Shown here: positions 16,302 through 23,194 of the stretch, in pieces | How the letters are laid out: the number at the start of each line of letters is the position of its first letter | Position numbering within the stretch: position 1 is the first letter of the stretch | Source of the DNA: Streptomyces justiciae | GTDB taxonomy: Bacteria; Actinomycetota; Actinomycetes; Streptomycetales; Streptomycetaceae | Reading direction: 5' to 3' | NCBI RefSeq assembly: GCF_015163075.1 | Contig: NZ_JADDXU010000005.1 | Span: forward strand, 496,001-560,000 | Length of the DNA: 64,000 nucleotides | Notes under the pieces: generated by a model | The model's input: the letters and a program-made list of their open reading frames with translations, nothing else | Databases searched by the model: none | What the model was told of the DNA's origin: nothing | Translations under genes and position numbers: made by a program

Positions 16302-16338
16302 AAGGGCGGCACTCCCGGTGAACGGGGGCGCCGCCCTT
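16302..16338 (+). terminator. Bidirectional hairpin between the lipoprotein and TetR genes
   Basis: AAGGGCGGC (16302-16310) pairs with GCCGCCCTT (16330-16338), with an inner CCCG/CGGG helix. It sits between two convergent genes, 18 bases after one stop and 20 bases from the other, so it can serve both. Confidence 0.7.
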
Positions 16339-16358
16339 CGGCGTCCGCGGCCGGGGCC

Positions 16359-16985
16359 TCAGTCCAGCCAGTGATGACGGCCGATGCTGATCAGCCGCAT
16401 CTGGCGGGTCGCCACCTGGATCACCCGGTCCCGCTCCTGCGGGGTGGCCTCCTGGGCCTCCAGGAACAGGGAGGCGGTGATCAGCATCTGGTCGACGTAC
16501 AGGTTGGCGAGCATCAGGAGGTCGTCGTCGCTCCAGCCGGCCGACTCGGGGTCCTTGGCCAGCTCGTCCTTCACTTCCTGGCCGAACCGGGCCAGTTGCT
16601 CCCGGATGGCGTCCCGGACCGGCTGGACCCCGCCATGTCGTTCCCGGGCGATAAAACGGACATGTGCGGGGTACGCGTCCACGTGACGGGCGATCAGCTC
16701 GACGGCGCGCGCTATGCGTTCCTCGCTGTCGTCCGCCGTGGACACCGTCGTCCGGATCATCGGGTGCAGGCTGCCCAGTGCCTCCTCGACCAGTGCCGTG
16801 CCGAGATCCGCCGTGGAGCGGAAGTGCCGGTAGAAGGCGGTCGGGGCGACGCCGACCGCGCGCGTGACCTCGCGCAGGCCCAGGCTGCTCAGGCTCTGCT
16901 CCTCCAACAGTCCCAACGCCGCGTCCAGGAGCGCCTGTCGGGTCTTCTGCTTCTGGGCCTGTCGGATGCCGAGGGTGTGACTCAT
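16359..16985 (-). CDS. TetR-family transcriptional regulator
   Basis: A 208-aa repressor-type protein. The N-terminal HTH covers about residues 12-55 (TRQALLDAALGLLEEQSL, then TRAVGVAPTAFYRHFRSTADL). The C-terminal ligand domain is typical for FadR/FabR-like Streptomyces regulators of this size (VARHVDAYPAHVRFIARERHGG-type stretch). The start is ATG 16985; upstream in-frame sequence is not conserved. It is divergent from two small membrane protein genes, and the intergenic region holds two related operator-like sequences, so it probably represses itself and its neighbours. The ligand is unknown; membrane lipid state is a possible cue given the neighbours and the family. Confidence 0.88.
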   Translation of the reverse strand: MSHTLGIRQAQKQKTRQALLDAALGLLEEQSLSSLGLREVTRAVGVAPTAFYRHFRSTADLGTALVEEALGSLHPMIRTTVSTADDSEERIARAVELIARHVDAYPAHVRFIARERHGGVQPVRDAIREQLARFGQEVKDELAKDPESAGWSDDDLLMLANLYVDQMLITASLFLEAQEATPQERDRVIQVATRQMRLISIGRHHWLD

Positions 16986-17014
16986 GCCATGCAGTAAACA
17001 ACTGTTCTCTGGAA

Positions 17015-17041
17015 TTGAGAAGCCGTCGCGCGCGCTAGACT
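17015..17041 (+). promoter_or_regulatory. Candidate promoter for the small membrane genes
   Basis: TTGAGA (17015-17020) and TAGACT (17036-17041) are separated by 15 bases, slightly short but a good actinobacterial pair. Transcription would start near 17048, immediately before the large inverted repeat at 17051, which fits repression by the divergent TetR protein. Confidence 0.5.
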
Positions 17042-17050
17042 CTGTAGTCA

Positions 17051-17078
17051 GTGAACAAGTGTTACTACAACTGTTCAC
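17051..17078 (+). promoter_or_regulatory. Operator-like inverted repeat next to the TetR gene
   Basis: GTGAACAAGTGTTA is followed by its imperfect complement CTACAACTGTTCAC, matching at 10 of 14 positions. The right half recurs near the tetR start as ACAACTGTTCTC (16998-17009). Such paired sites in a divergent promoter are typical of TetR autoregulation. Confidence 0.6.
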
Positions 17079-17131
17079 CGAAACGTAACGAGAGATGCCC
17101 ACGCGGGGCGTCTCGGAGGGGGATTCATCCC

Positions 17132-17296
17132 ATGCTGTTCCTCGTCGCCGCACTCCTGCTCTTCGGCGCCGTCCTGGGCACCGTCGCCCACGCGCCGCTG
17201 ACCTTCACCGCCGTCGCCGCCGCCGTGATTGCCGGCTGGCTCGGCATCTTCGCGCTCCGCGAGCGCCACGCACGTCGTCACAGCTCGACCCACTGA
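17132..17296 (+). CDS. Small hydrophobic membrane protein (54 aa)
   Basis: A 54-residue protein with two closely spaced hydrophobic segments (LFLVAALLLFGAVLGTVA and LTFTAVAAAVIAGWLGIFAL) and a basic tail RERHARRH. It starts at ATG 17132 after CGGAGGGGG. It is the first gene divergent from the TetR regulator and lies 35 bases from another small membrane protein, so the two are probably one operon under that regulator. It is not a family I recognise; a small integral membrane protein is all that can be said. Confidence 0.6.
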   Translation: MLFLVAALLLFGAVLGTVAHAPLTFTAVAAAVIAGWLGIFALRERHARRHSSTH

Positions 17297-17331
17297 TCCG
17301 CAGACTCACCCGTTCTGGGGGACTGATCACC

Positions 17332-17601
17332 ATGCAGCTCACCGCACCGCGCACCGACAGCACCACCGCCACCCGCGATGCCGACGGCATGGCCGTGGCC
17401 GCCTTCATCCTCGGCCTCGTGGGCCTCCTCGTCCTCAACGTCTTCCTCGGCCCCGTCGCCATCGCCCTGGCGACCGTCGCCCTGTGGCGCGGCACCGCCC
17501 GCCGCGGCCGCGCTTTCCTGGGCCTGGGTCTCGGCATCGCCGACCTGGTCGTCCTGGTCGCCGCCATGCAGCTGGACAGCACGGTGTCCTGGAGCTTCTA
17601 G
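17332..17601 (+). CDS. DUF4190-like small membrane protein
   Basis: An 89-aa protein with a ~20-residue polar N-terminus followed by two hydrophobic helices around a Gly/Arg-rich connector (ALWRGTARRGRAFLGLGLG). The MAVAAFILGLVGLLVLNVFL start of the first helix and the short RGRG hinge match the DUF4190 pattern. Function is unknown; such proteins are common in Streptomyces near signalling or regulator genes. It probably shares a transcript with the 54-aa protein upstream, under the divergent TetR regulator. Confidence 0.65.
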   Translation: MQLTAPRTDSTTATRDADGMAVAAFILGLVGLLVLNVFLGPVAIALATVALWRGTARRGRAFLGLGLGIADLVVLVAAMQLDSTVSWSF

Positions 17602-17638
17602 GGGCGGGCCTGAAAGCCGGGCCCCGCGACCGGGCCCG

Positions 17639-17644
17639 TAGAAT
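17639..17644 (+). promoter_or_regulatory. -10 box of the cysteine desulfurase gene
   Basis: TAGAAT lies 10 bases before the ATG at 17654. Transcription would begin within about three bases of the start codon, giving a leaderless or nearly leaderless mRNA. Confidence 0.6.
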
Positions 17645-17653
17645 CGGGTCACC

Positions 17654-18817
17654 ATGGCTTACCTCGACCACGCCGCGACCACCCCGATGCTTCCCGAGGC
17701 AGTCGAGGCGCTCGCCGCACAGCTGGCCGTCACCGGCAACGCCTCCGCCCTCCACGCGGCCGGCCGCCGCGCGAGGCGCACCGTCGAGGAGTCCCGCGAG
17801 GCGCTCGCTGAATCCCTCGGCGCCCGCCCCAGCGAGGTCGTCTTCACCTCCGGCGGCACCGAGGCCGACAACCTCGCCGTGAAGGGCCTGTACTGGTCCC
17901 GCCGCGACGCCGACCCGGCCCGCACCCGGGTGCTCGCCAGCCCCGTGGAGCACCACGCCGTCCTGGACGCCGTCCACTGGCTCGGCGAACACGAGGGCGC
18001 CACCGTCGAGTACCTCCCGGTCGACGCGTACGGCCGCGTCCACCCCGACGCCCTGCGCGAGGCCATCGCCCGCGACCCCGACGACGTGGCCCTCGCCACC
18101 GTCATGTGGGCCAACAACGAGATCGGCACCATCCTGCCGGTCCGCGAACTCGCGGACGTCTGCGCCGAGTTCGACGTCCCGCTGCACGCCGACGCGGTCC
18201 AGGCCTACGGCCAGATCCCCGTCGACTTCGCCGCCTCCGGGCTCGCCGCGATGACCGTCTCCGGCCACAAGGTCGGCGGCCCCTACGGCATCGGCGCCCT
18301 GCTGCTGGGCCGCGAGTACACCCCCGTCCCCGTCCTGCACGGCGGCGGCCAGGAGCGCCATGTCCGCTCCGGCACCCTCGACGTCCCCGCCATCGCCTCC
18401 TTCGCCGTCGCCGGCCGGCTCGCCGCCGAGCAGCGCGAATGGTTCGCCCGCGAGATCGGCGCCCTGCGCGACGCGCTCGTCGAGGCGGTCCGTACGGCGG
18501 TGCCGGACGCGATCCTCGGCGGCGACCCGGTGGACCGGCTCCCGGCCAACGCCCACTTCACGTTCCCCGGCTGCGAGGGCGACTCGCTCCTGCTGCTCCT
18601 CGACGCCCAGGGCATCGAGTGCTCCACCGGCTCCGCCTGCACCGCCGGCGTCGCCCAGCCCAGCCATGTCCTCCTCGCCACCGGCACCGACCCGGACCTG
18701 GCCCGCGGCACCCTCCGCTTCTCCTTCGGCCACACCTCCACCGAGGCCGACGTGGAGGCGGTGGCCAAGGCGATCGGCCCGGCGGTGGAACGGGCGCGGG
18801 CGGCGGGGCTGACGTAG
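17654..18817 (+). CDS. Cysteine desulfurase (IscS/NifS-type class V aminotransferase)
   Basis: A 387-aa pyridoxal-phosphate enzyme that removes sulfur from cysteine as a protein persulfide. The PLP lysine is K206 in SGHKVGGPYG, and the catalytic Cys is C329 in STGSACTAG. Other family motifs are YLDHAATTP at the start, FTSGGTEADN, and WANNEIGTI. The gene lies upstream of mnmA in the same direction, with only the divergent amidase gene between them, so the sulfur most probably serves tRNA 2-thiolation. No iscU or Fe-S scaffold is next to it. The upstream -10 suggests a near-leaderless mRNA. Confidence 0.93.
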   Translation: MAYLDHAATTPMLPEAVEALAAQLAVTGNASALHAAGRRARRTVEESREALAESLGARPSEVVFTSGGTEADNLAVKGLYWSRRDADPARTRVLASPVEHHAVLDAVHWLGEHEGATVEYLPVDAYGRVHPDALREAIARDPDDVALATVMWANNEIGTILPVRELADVCAEFDVPLHADAVQAYGQIPVDFAASGLAAMTVSGHKVGGPYGIGALLLGREYTPVPVLHGGGQERHVRSGTLDVPAIASFAVAGRLAAEQREWFAREIGALRDALVEAVRTAVPDAILGGDPVDRLPANAHFTFPGCEGDSLLLLLDAQGIECSTGSACTAGVAQPSHVLLATGTDPDLARGTLRFSFGHTSTEADVEAVAKAIGPAVERARAAGLT

Positions 18818-18829
18818 CGGCGCCGGGAC

Positions 18830-19495
18830 TCAGACCACGGCCGTCCGCGCCTTGCGCACCAGCTTCATGTACCGGTCCCAGTCCCAGTGTTCGCCCGGGT
18901 CGGTGTGGTCCGTCCCCGGCACCTCCACATGGCCGATGATGTGCTCGCGGTCGACGGGTATGTCGTAGCGCGCGCAGATCCTCGCCGTCAGCCGGGCCGA
19001 GGACGCGTACATCGCGGCGGTGAAGTCCTCGGGCCGGTCCACGAAGCCCTCGTGCTCGATGCCGACACTGCGTTCGTTGTAGTCCCGGTTGCCCGCGTGG
19101 TACGCCACGTCCAGCTCGCGGATCATCTGCGTGACGCGGCCGTCCTGGCCGACTATGTAGTGCGCCGCCGCCTGGTGGCCGGGGTCCTGGAAGGCCTTCA
19201 CCGCGCTGGCGAAGCTGCCCTGGGTGACATGGATGATCACCATGTCTATGGCGTAGTCGTCGGGCCGGTCCGCGCGCCGCCAGTTGGCGTCGGAGGCCGC
19301 CACCCACTTCGCGCCCCGGTAGTCCACCGCGCCCTCGACCCGCGGCTTCTCCACACCCGGCGTACGCCACCACAGCCGCGCCAGCTCGTCCCGGGCCAGC
19401 ACACCGGTGCCCACCGCGGCCGCCGCCCCGCCGATCAGCAGGGCGCGCCGGCCGATGCGCCGGTCGCCGTCCTTGGATGCCTCTGTCGCCCCCAT
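18830..19495 (-). CDS. Tat-exported N-acetylmuramoyl-L-alanine amidase (Amidase_2)
   Basis: A 221-aa peptidoglycan amidase that should cut the bond between MurNAc and L-Ala. The N-terminus is a Tat signal (DRRIGRRALLIGGAAAAVG). Zinc ligands can be assigned as H89 (VIIHVTQG), H189 (IIGHVEVPG) or H197 (TDHTDPG), and the catalytic Glu region is SVGIEHEG (E147/E149). This is close to the length of a bare amidase domain, with no wall-binding module. I chose ATG 19495 because it directly precedes the signal; the frame extends much further upstream only as the shadow of mnmA. It is convergent with the cysteine desulfurase and divergent from mnmA. Confidence 0.9.
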   Translation of the reverse strand: MGATEASKDGDRRIGRRALLIGGAAAAVGTGVLARDELARLWWRTPGVEKPRVEGAVDYRGAKWVAASDANWRRADRPDDYAIDMVIIHVTQGSFASAVKAFQDPGHQAAAHYIVGQDGRVTQMIRELDVAYHAGNRDYNERSVGIEHEGFVDRPEDFTAAMYASSARLTARICARYDIPVDREHIIGHVEVPGTDHTDPGEHWDWDRYMKLVRKARTAVV

Positions 19496-19555
19496 GTGAT
19501 CGTGAACGGATACTCGTGGGCTCCGGTTCCCGCGCCCCCGTACCCTGGAGGAGTT

Positions 19556-20683
19556 ATGACTCACTCCACGCAGCGCCCCCTCCGCGTCCTCGCCGCCATG
19601 TCCGGCGGCGTGGACTCCGCCGTCGCCGCCGCCCGCGCCGCGGAAGCCGGCCATGACGTGACCGGTGTCCACCTCGCCCTCTCGGCGAACCCGCAATCGT
19701 TCCGCACGGGCGCGCGTGGCTGTTGCACCATCGAGGACTCCCGCGACGCCCGCCGCGCCGCCGACGTCATCGGCATCCCGTTCTACGTCTGGGACCTCGC
19801 CGACCGCTTCCGCGAGGACGTCGTCGAGGACTTCGTCGCCGAGTACGAGGCCGGCCGCACCCCGAACCCGTGCCTGCGCTGCAACGAGAAGATCAAGTTC
19901 GCCGCGCTCCTCGACAAGGCGCTCGCGCTGGGCTTCGACGCGGTCTGCACCGGCCACTACGCCCAGGTGATCGTCCGCGAGGACGGCTCCCGCGAGCTGC
20001 ACCGCGCCTCCGACATGGCCAAGGACCAGTCGTACGTCCTCGGCGTCCTCGACGAGAAGCAGCTCGCGCACGCCCTGTTCCCGCTGGGCGACACCGTGAC
20101 GACGAAGGACGAGATCCGCGCGGAGGCCGAGCGCAGGGGCCTGGCGGTGGCGAAGAAGCCGGACTCGCACGACATCTGCTTCATCGCCGACGGCGACACC
20201 CAGGGCTTCCTCGCGAACCGGCTCGGCAAGGCCGAGGGCGACATCGTCGACGAGTCCGGCGCCAAGGTCGGCACCCACGAGGGCGCCTACGGCTTCACCA
20301 TCGGCCAGCGCAAGGGCCTGCGGATCGGCACCCCGGCCGCCGACGGCAAGCCGCGCTACGTCCTGGACATCTCCCCGGTGAACAACACGGTCACGGTCGG
20401 CCCGGCAGCCTCCCTCGACGTCAGCGCCCTGACGGCCATCAAGCCGCGCTGGTGCGGCACGGCCCCCGAGGGCCCCGGCACCTACACCGCCCAGCTCCGC
20501 GCCCACGGCGGCGAGACCGAGGTGACCGCGGAGCTGGTCGACGGCTCCCTGGACGTCCGCTTCACGGAGCCGGTCCGCGGGGTCGCCCCCGGCCAGGCGA
20601 TCGTCCTGTACGACGGCACGCGCGTGGTGGGCTCGGCGACGATCGCGACGACCACGCGCGCGACGGCGGCCGCTACGGCGTGA
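19556..20683 (+). CDS. mnmA: tRNA-specific 2-thiouridylase
   Basis: A 375-aa enzyme that adds sulfur to U34 of Lys, Glu and Gln tRNAs. The PP-loop ATP motif is MSGGVDSAVAA at residues 14-24. The catalytic cysteines are C106 (TPNPCLRCN) and C208 (SHDICFIADG), which receives sulfur from the upstream cysteine desulfurase directly or through relays. The EGAYGFTIGQRKGL motif and a C-terminal beta domain complete the family. ATG 19556 is preceded by GGAGGAG. The stop codon lies inside a short tandem repeat that it shares with the convergent hydrolase gene. The length is normal for the family. Confidence 0.95.
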   Translation: MTHSTQRPLRVLAAMSGGVDSAVAAARAAEAGHDVTGVHLALSANPQSFRTGARGCCTIEDSRDARRAADVIGIPFYVWDLADRFREDVVEDFVAEYEAGRTPNPCLRCNEKIKFAALLDKALALGFDAVCTGHYAQVIVREDGSRELHRASDMAKDQSYVLGVLDEKQLAHALFPLGDTVTTKDEIRAEAERRGLAVAKKPDSHDICFIADGDTQGFLANRLGKAEGDIVDESGAKVGTHEGAYGFTIGQRKGLRIGTPAADGKPRYVLDISPVNNTVTVGPAASLDVSALTAIKPRWCGTAPEGPGTYTAQLRAHGGETEVTAELVDGSLDVRFTEPVRGVAPGQAIVLYDGTRVVGSATIATTTRATAAATA

Positions 20684-20735
20684 ATCGCCCGGCCATCGCT
20701 ACGGCGTGAATCGCCCGGCCGTCGCTACGGCCTGA
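20672..20735. repeat. 26-bp tandem repeat spanning two stop codons
   Basis: The unit GCTACGGCGTGAATCGCCCG plus GCCRTC occurs at 20672-20697 and 20698-20723, followed by a partial third copy to about 20735. The TGA of mnmA is in copy one, and the stop of the convergent hydrolase (CTA on this strand) is in the partial third copy. The duplication therefore sits exactly at the junction of two convergent genes. Confidence 0.85.
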
Positions 20736-21507
20736 AGTACTCGGCGAGCACCGGGGCCAGGGCGTTCGGATCCACCATGTGGGTCTGACCCTCCAGGCTC
20801 CGGTACGCCCCCTGCGGCACCGCCTCCGCCACCGCGCGCGTGGCCTCGCGCAGCCAGTCGGGGCTCGCACCGCCCGCCACGGCCAGCACAGGGGCCGTGA
20901 TCGAGGCCAGCCGCTCCCGCGGCAGCAGGCCGCCGCCCATCACGGCGTCGTCGTGGGCGAGGCTCGGGGCGACCGCCTCCATGTCGGCCCACATGGGCGA
21001 CTGCCGGGCGCCCTGGATCATCTCGGGCGCCATGCCGGTCAGCGTGAGGAACAGCTCCACCGCGTCCCCGCGCCGGCCGTCCGCGAGCGCCGCAGTCAGG
21101 TTCTCGGTGTACGCGGCGCGCTCCTTCGCCCCCTGCGCGGAGAAGTCGGCGAACGGCGTCTCGTACACGGCGACCTTGCGGACCGGCAGCCCGCTCGCCG
21201 CCGCCTCCAGGACCAGCGCCCCGCCCGACGAGATGCCGTACAGACACGCCTCACCGCCCGCCGCGTCGATCAGCGCGGCGAGATCCTCGACCTCACGCTC
21301 CACCGCGTACGGGGCCGTGTCGCCGCTCGCGCCGCGGCCCCGCCTGTCGTACACGACGGCCGTGAACCGGTCGGCCAGAAGCGCGCCCAGCGGCGCCACG
21401 GTGCCGCCCGTCGACATCGCGCCGCTCACCAGGATCACGGCTGGGCCCTGGCCGGAGGTCTCGTAGGCGATGGGGGTGCCGTCGCGGGAAAGAGTCTTCT
21501 TGTCCAT
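20725..21507 (-). CDS. Alpha/beta hydrolase
   Basis: A 260-aa alpha/beta-hydrolase fold protein without signal peptide. The N-terminal strands (DGTPIAYETSGQGPAVILV), the YDRRGRGASGD oxyanion-loop region and the nucleophile elbow GISSGG (serine in G-I-S-S-G) are clear. Late DP and H (EGQTHMVDP) give the remaining triad candidates. I chose ATG 21507; a GTG six codons earlier (21525) is an equal alternative since neither has a strong ribosome-binding site. It is convergent with mnmA. The substrate is unknown; the pattern resembles small-molecule esterases or peroxidase-like hydrolases. Confidence 0.8.
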   Translation of the reverse strand: MDKKTLSRDGTPIAYETSGQGPAVILVSGAMSTGGTVAPLGALLADRFTAVVYDRRGRGASGDTAPYAVEREVEDLAALIDAAGGEACLYGISSGGALVLEAAASGLPVRKVAVYETPFADFSAQGAKERAAYTENLTAALADGRRGDAVELFLTLTGMAPEMIQGARQSPMWADMEAVAPSLAHDDAVMGGGLLPRERLASITAPVLAVAGGASPDWLREATRAVAEAVPQGAYRSLEGQTHMVDPNALAPVLAEYFRP

Positions 21508-21536
21508 GCCTGTGGAGACTGCCACCGGTCACGGAA

Positions 21537-21863
21537 CTAATCGATGATTTCCACCTCGTAGAAGCAGAGGTGGTCCTTGATCTGCGCGACGTCGGGCTTG
21601 GGATCGGGATAGGACCACACCAGGTCGGCGGCGTCCGGCAGCGACCAGTAGGACGCCGTTCCCTTGAACGGGCAGTAGGTGTGGGTGTCGGACGGGGTCA
21701 GCAGGTCCAGGCGTACGTCCTCGGCGGGGAGGTAGTACCGCGGGGGACAGCCCGTCTCGCGCAGGACGAGGGGCCGTTCGCTCTCCGCCAGGATCTGCTC
21801 GCCGTGCACCACGCGCACGTGCCGGTCGCCTTGCTCGATGGTGATCGTGTGTCCTGAGGCCAT
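21537..21863 (-). CDS. DUF427 domain protein
   Basis: A 108-aa protein made almost entirely of a DUF427 domain. The hallmark segments are HGEQILAESERPLVLRETG, PPRYYLPAEDV and CPFKGTASYWSL, followed by the WSYPDP stretch. DUF427 proteins form a small beta-rich fold of unknown chemistry and are common in actinobacteria. The start ATG 21863 is followed by a short Ile/Glu-rich strand. It is divergent from the LOG-family gene with 51 bases between start codons, so both promoters overlap in that gap. Confidence 0.85.
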   Translation of the reverse strand: MASGHTITIEQGDRHVRVVHGEQILAESERPLVLRETGCPPRYYLPAEDVRLDLLTPSDTHTYCPFKGTASYWSLPDAADLVWSYPDPKPDVAQIKDHLCFYEVEIID

Positions 21864-21902
21864 GAGAGGAAAAGCGCTCGCGGGCCCCCGGTTCTTCCCG
21901 CG

Positions 21903-21908
21903 TACGGT
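21903..21908 (+). promoter_or_regulatory. -10 box of the LOG-family gene
   Basis: TACGGT ends six bases before the ATG at 21915, a spacing that predicts a leaderless transcript. Confidence 0.6.
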
Positions 21909-21914
21909 GGCCCC

Positions 21915-22454
21915 ATGCGAATCTGTGTCTTCCTCTCCGCCGCCGACCTCGACGACCGTTACACGCGCCCCGCGCGCGAGTTCGCGAAACTGCTGGGCAA
22001 GGGCGGGCACACGCTCGTGTGGGGCGGCTCGGACGTCGGCCTGATGAAGGTCGTCGCCGACGGCGTGCAGGAGGCGGGCGGCAGGCTCGTCGGGGTGTCG
22101 GTGGAGTTCCTCGCCGCCAAGGTCCGCCCGGGCGTCGACGAGATGGTCATCGCCAAGGACCTCGCCGAACGCAAGCGGCTCCTCCTGGAGAAGGCCGACG
22201 CGGTCGTCATCATGGTGGGCGGCACCGGCACGCTCGACGAGGCTACCGAGATCCTGGAGCTGAAGAAGCACGGCCACACCGACAAGCCGGTGGTCCTGCT
22301 CAACACCGCGGGCTTCTACGACGGGTTGAAGGAACAGTTCCGGCGCATGGAGGACGAGGGCTTCCTGCCCCTGCCCCTCACCGACCTGGTGTTCTTCGCG
22401 GAGGAGCCGGTGGGGGCGCTCGCGTACCTGGAGGAGGGGCAGGGCGTCGCGTAG
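21915..22454 (+). CDS. LOG family protein (TIGR00730, possible nucleoside-5'-phosphate phosphoribohydrolase)
   Basis: A 179-aa Rossmann-fold protein. The family motifs are present in variant form: GGSDVGLMKVVADG (for GGGxxGLMG) and MVGGTGTLDE (for the PGGxGTxxE active-site motif, with Val-Gly in place of Pro-Gly). LOG enzymes release cytokinin-type bases or other bases from nucleoside monophosphates. In bacteria without cytokinin biosynthesis the natural substrate is usually unclear, and the missing Pro may affect activity. It is divergent from the DUF427 gene, and an SDR gene begins 7-16 bases after its stop, so those two are likely co-transcribed. Confidence 0.85.
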   Translation: MRICVFLSAADLDDRYTRPAREFAKLLGKGGHTLVWGGSDVGLMKVVADGVQEAGGRLVGVSVEFLAAKVRPGVDEMVIAKDLAERKRLLLEKADAVVIMVGGTGTLDEATEILELKKHGHTDKPVVLLNTAGFYDGLKEQFRRMEDEGFLPLPLTDLVFFAEEPVGALAYLEEGQGVA

Positions 22455-22461
22455 TGCGACG

Positions 22462-23160
22462 ATGACGACCATGGCTACACATGTGATCACCGGGGCGGGC
22501 TCCGGCATCGGCGCGGCCGTCGCCCGCCGCCTCCACGCGCGCGGGGACGACCTCGTCCTGCACGCGCGCGACGCGGGCCGCGCGAAGGAACTGGCGGCGG
22601 AGTTCCCCGGCGCGAAGACGCTCGTGGGCGACCTGGCGGACCCGGACAAACTGTCCTGGGCCTTCTCCCACCAGTCGCTGCCCGACCGGGTCGACTCGCT
22701 TCTGCACATCGCGGGCGTCGTCGACCTCGGCCCGGTCGGCGACCTCACCCCGAAGTCCTGGCGCCACCAGCTGAACGTCAACCTGATCTCCCCGGCCGAG
22801 CTGACCCGCCACTTCCTGCCCCAACTCCGCGCCGCGCGCGGCCATGTGGTCTTCGTGAACTCGGGCGCGGGCCTCAACGCCCACGCCGACTGGTCCGCGT
22901 ACGCCGCCTCCAAGCACGGCCTCAAGGCCCTCGCCGACTCCCTGCGCCACGAGGAGCACGGCAACGGCGTCCGGGTCACGACCGTCTACCCCGGCCGGAC
23001 GTCCACCCCGATGCAGGCCAAGGTCCACCAGCAGGAGGGCAAGGAGTACGACGCCGACCGGTGGATCGACCCCGAGTCGGTGGCGACGGCCATCCTGATG
23101 GCGATCGACCTTCCCCGGGACGCGGAGGTCAACGACCTGACGGTGCGGCCGGGACGCTGA
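22462..23160 (+). CDS. Short-chain dehydrogenase/reductase
   Basis: A 232-aa NAD(P)-dependent oxidoreductase. The cofactor motif TGAGSGIG is at the N-terminus, followed by the strand with HIAGV in place of NNAG, the catalytic Ser in VNSGAG, and YAASKHG with the catalytic Tyr and Lys, then YPGRTSTPM. ATG codons at 22462 and 22471 are both possible; neither has a clear ribosome-binding site. The gap after the LOG gene is very short, so translation is probably coupled. The 230-aa length is usual for classical SDRs. The substrate is unknown. Confidence 0.88.
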   Translation: MTTMATHVITGAGSGIGAAVARRLHARGDDLVLHARDAGRAKELAAEFPGAKTLVGDLADPDKLSWAFSHQSLPDRVDSLLHIAGVVDLGPVGDLTPKSWRHQLNVNLISPAELTRHFLPQLRAARGHVVFVNSGAGLNAHADWSAYAASKHGLKALADSLRHEEHGNGVRVTTVYPGRTSTPMQAKVHQQEGKEYDADRWIDPESVATAILMAIDLPRDAEVNDLTVRPGR

Positions 23161-23182
23161 CGGAACGGCCGGCGGCGTTGCA

Positions 23183-23188
23183 TACGCT
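23183..23188 (+). promoter_or_regulatory. -10 box of the MetE-core gene
   Basis: TACGCT ends six bases before the GTG at 23195, predicting a leaderless transcript. It lies 22 bases after the SDR stop codon. Confidence 0.55.
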
Positions 23189-23194
23189 GTCCAG

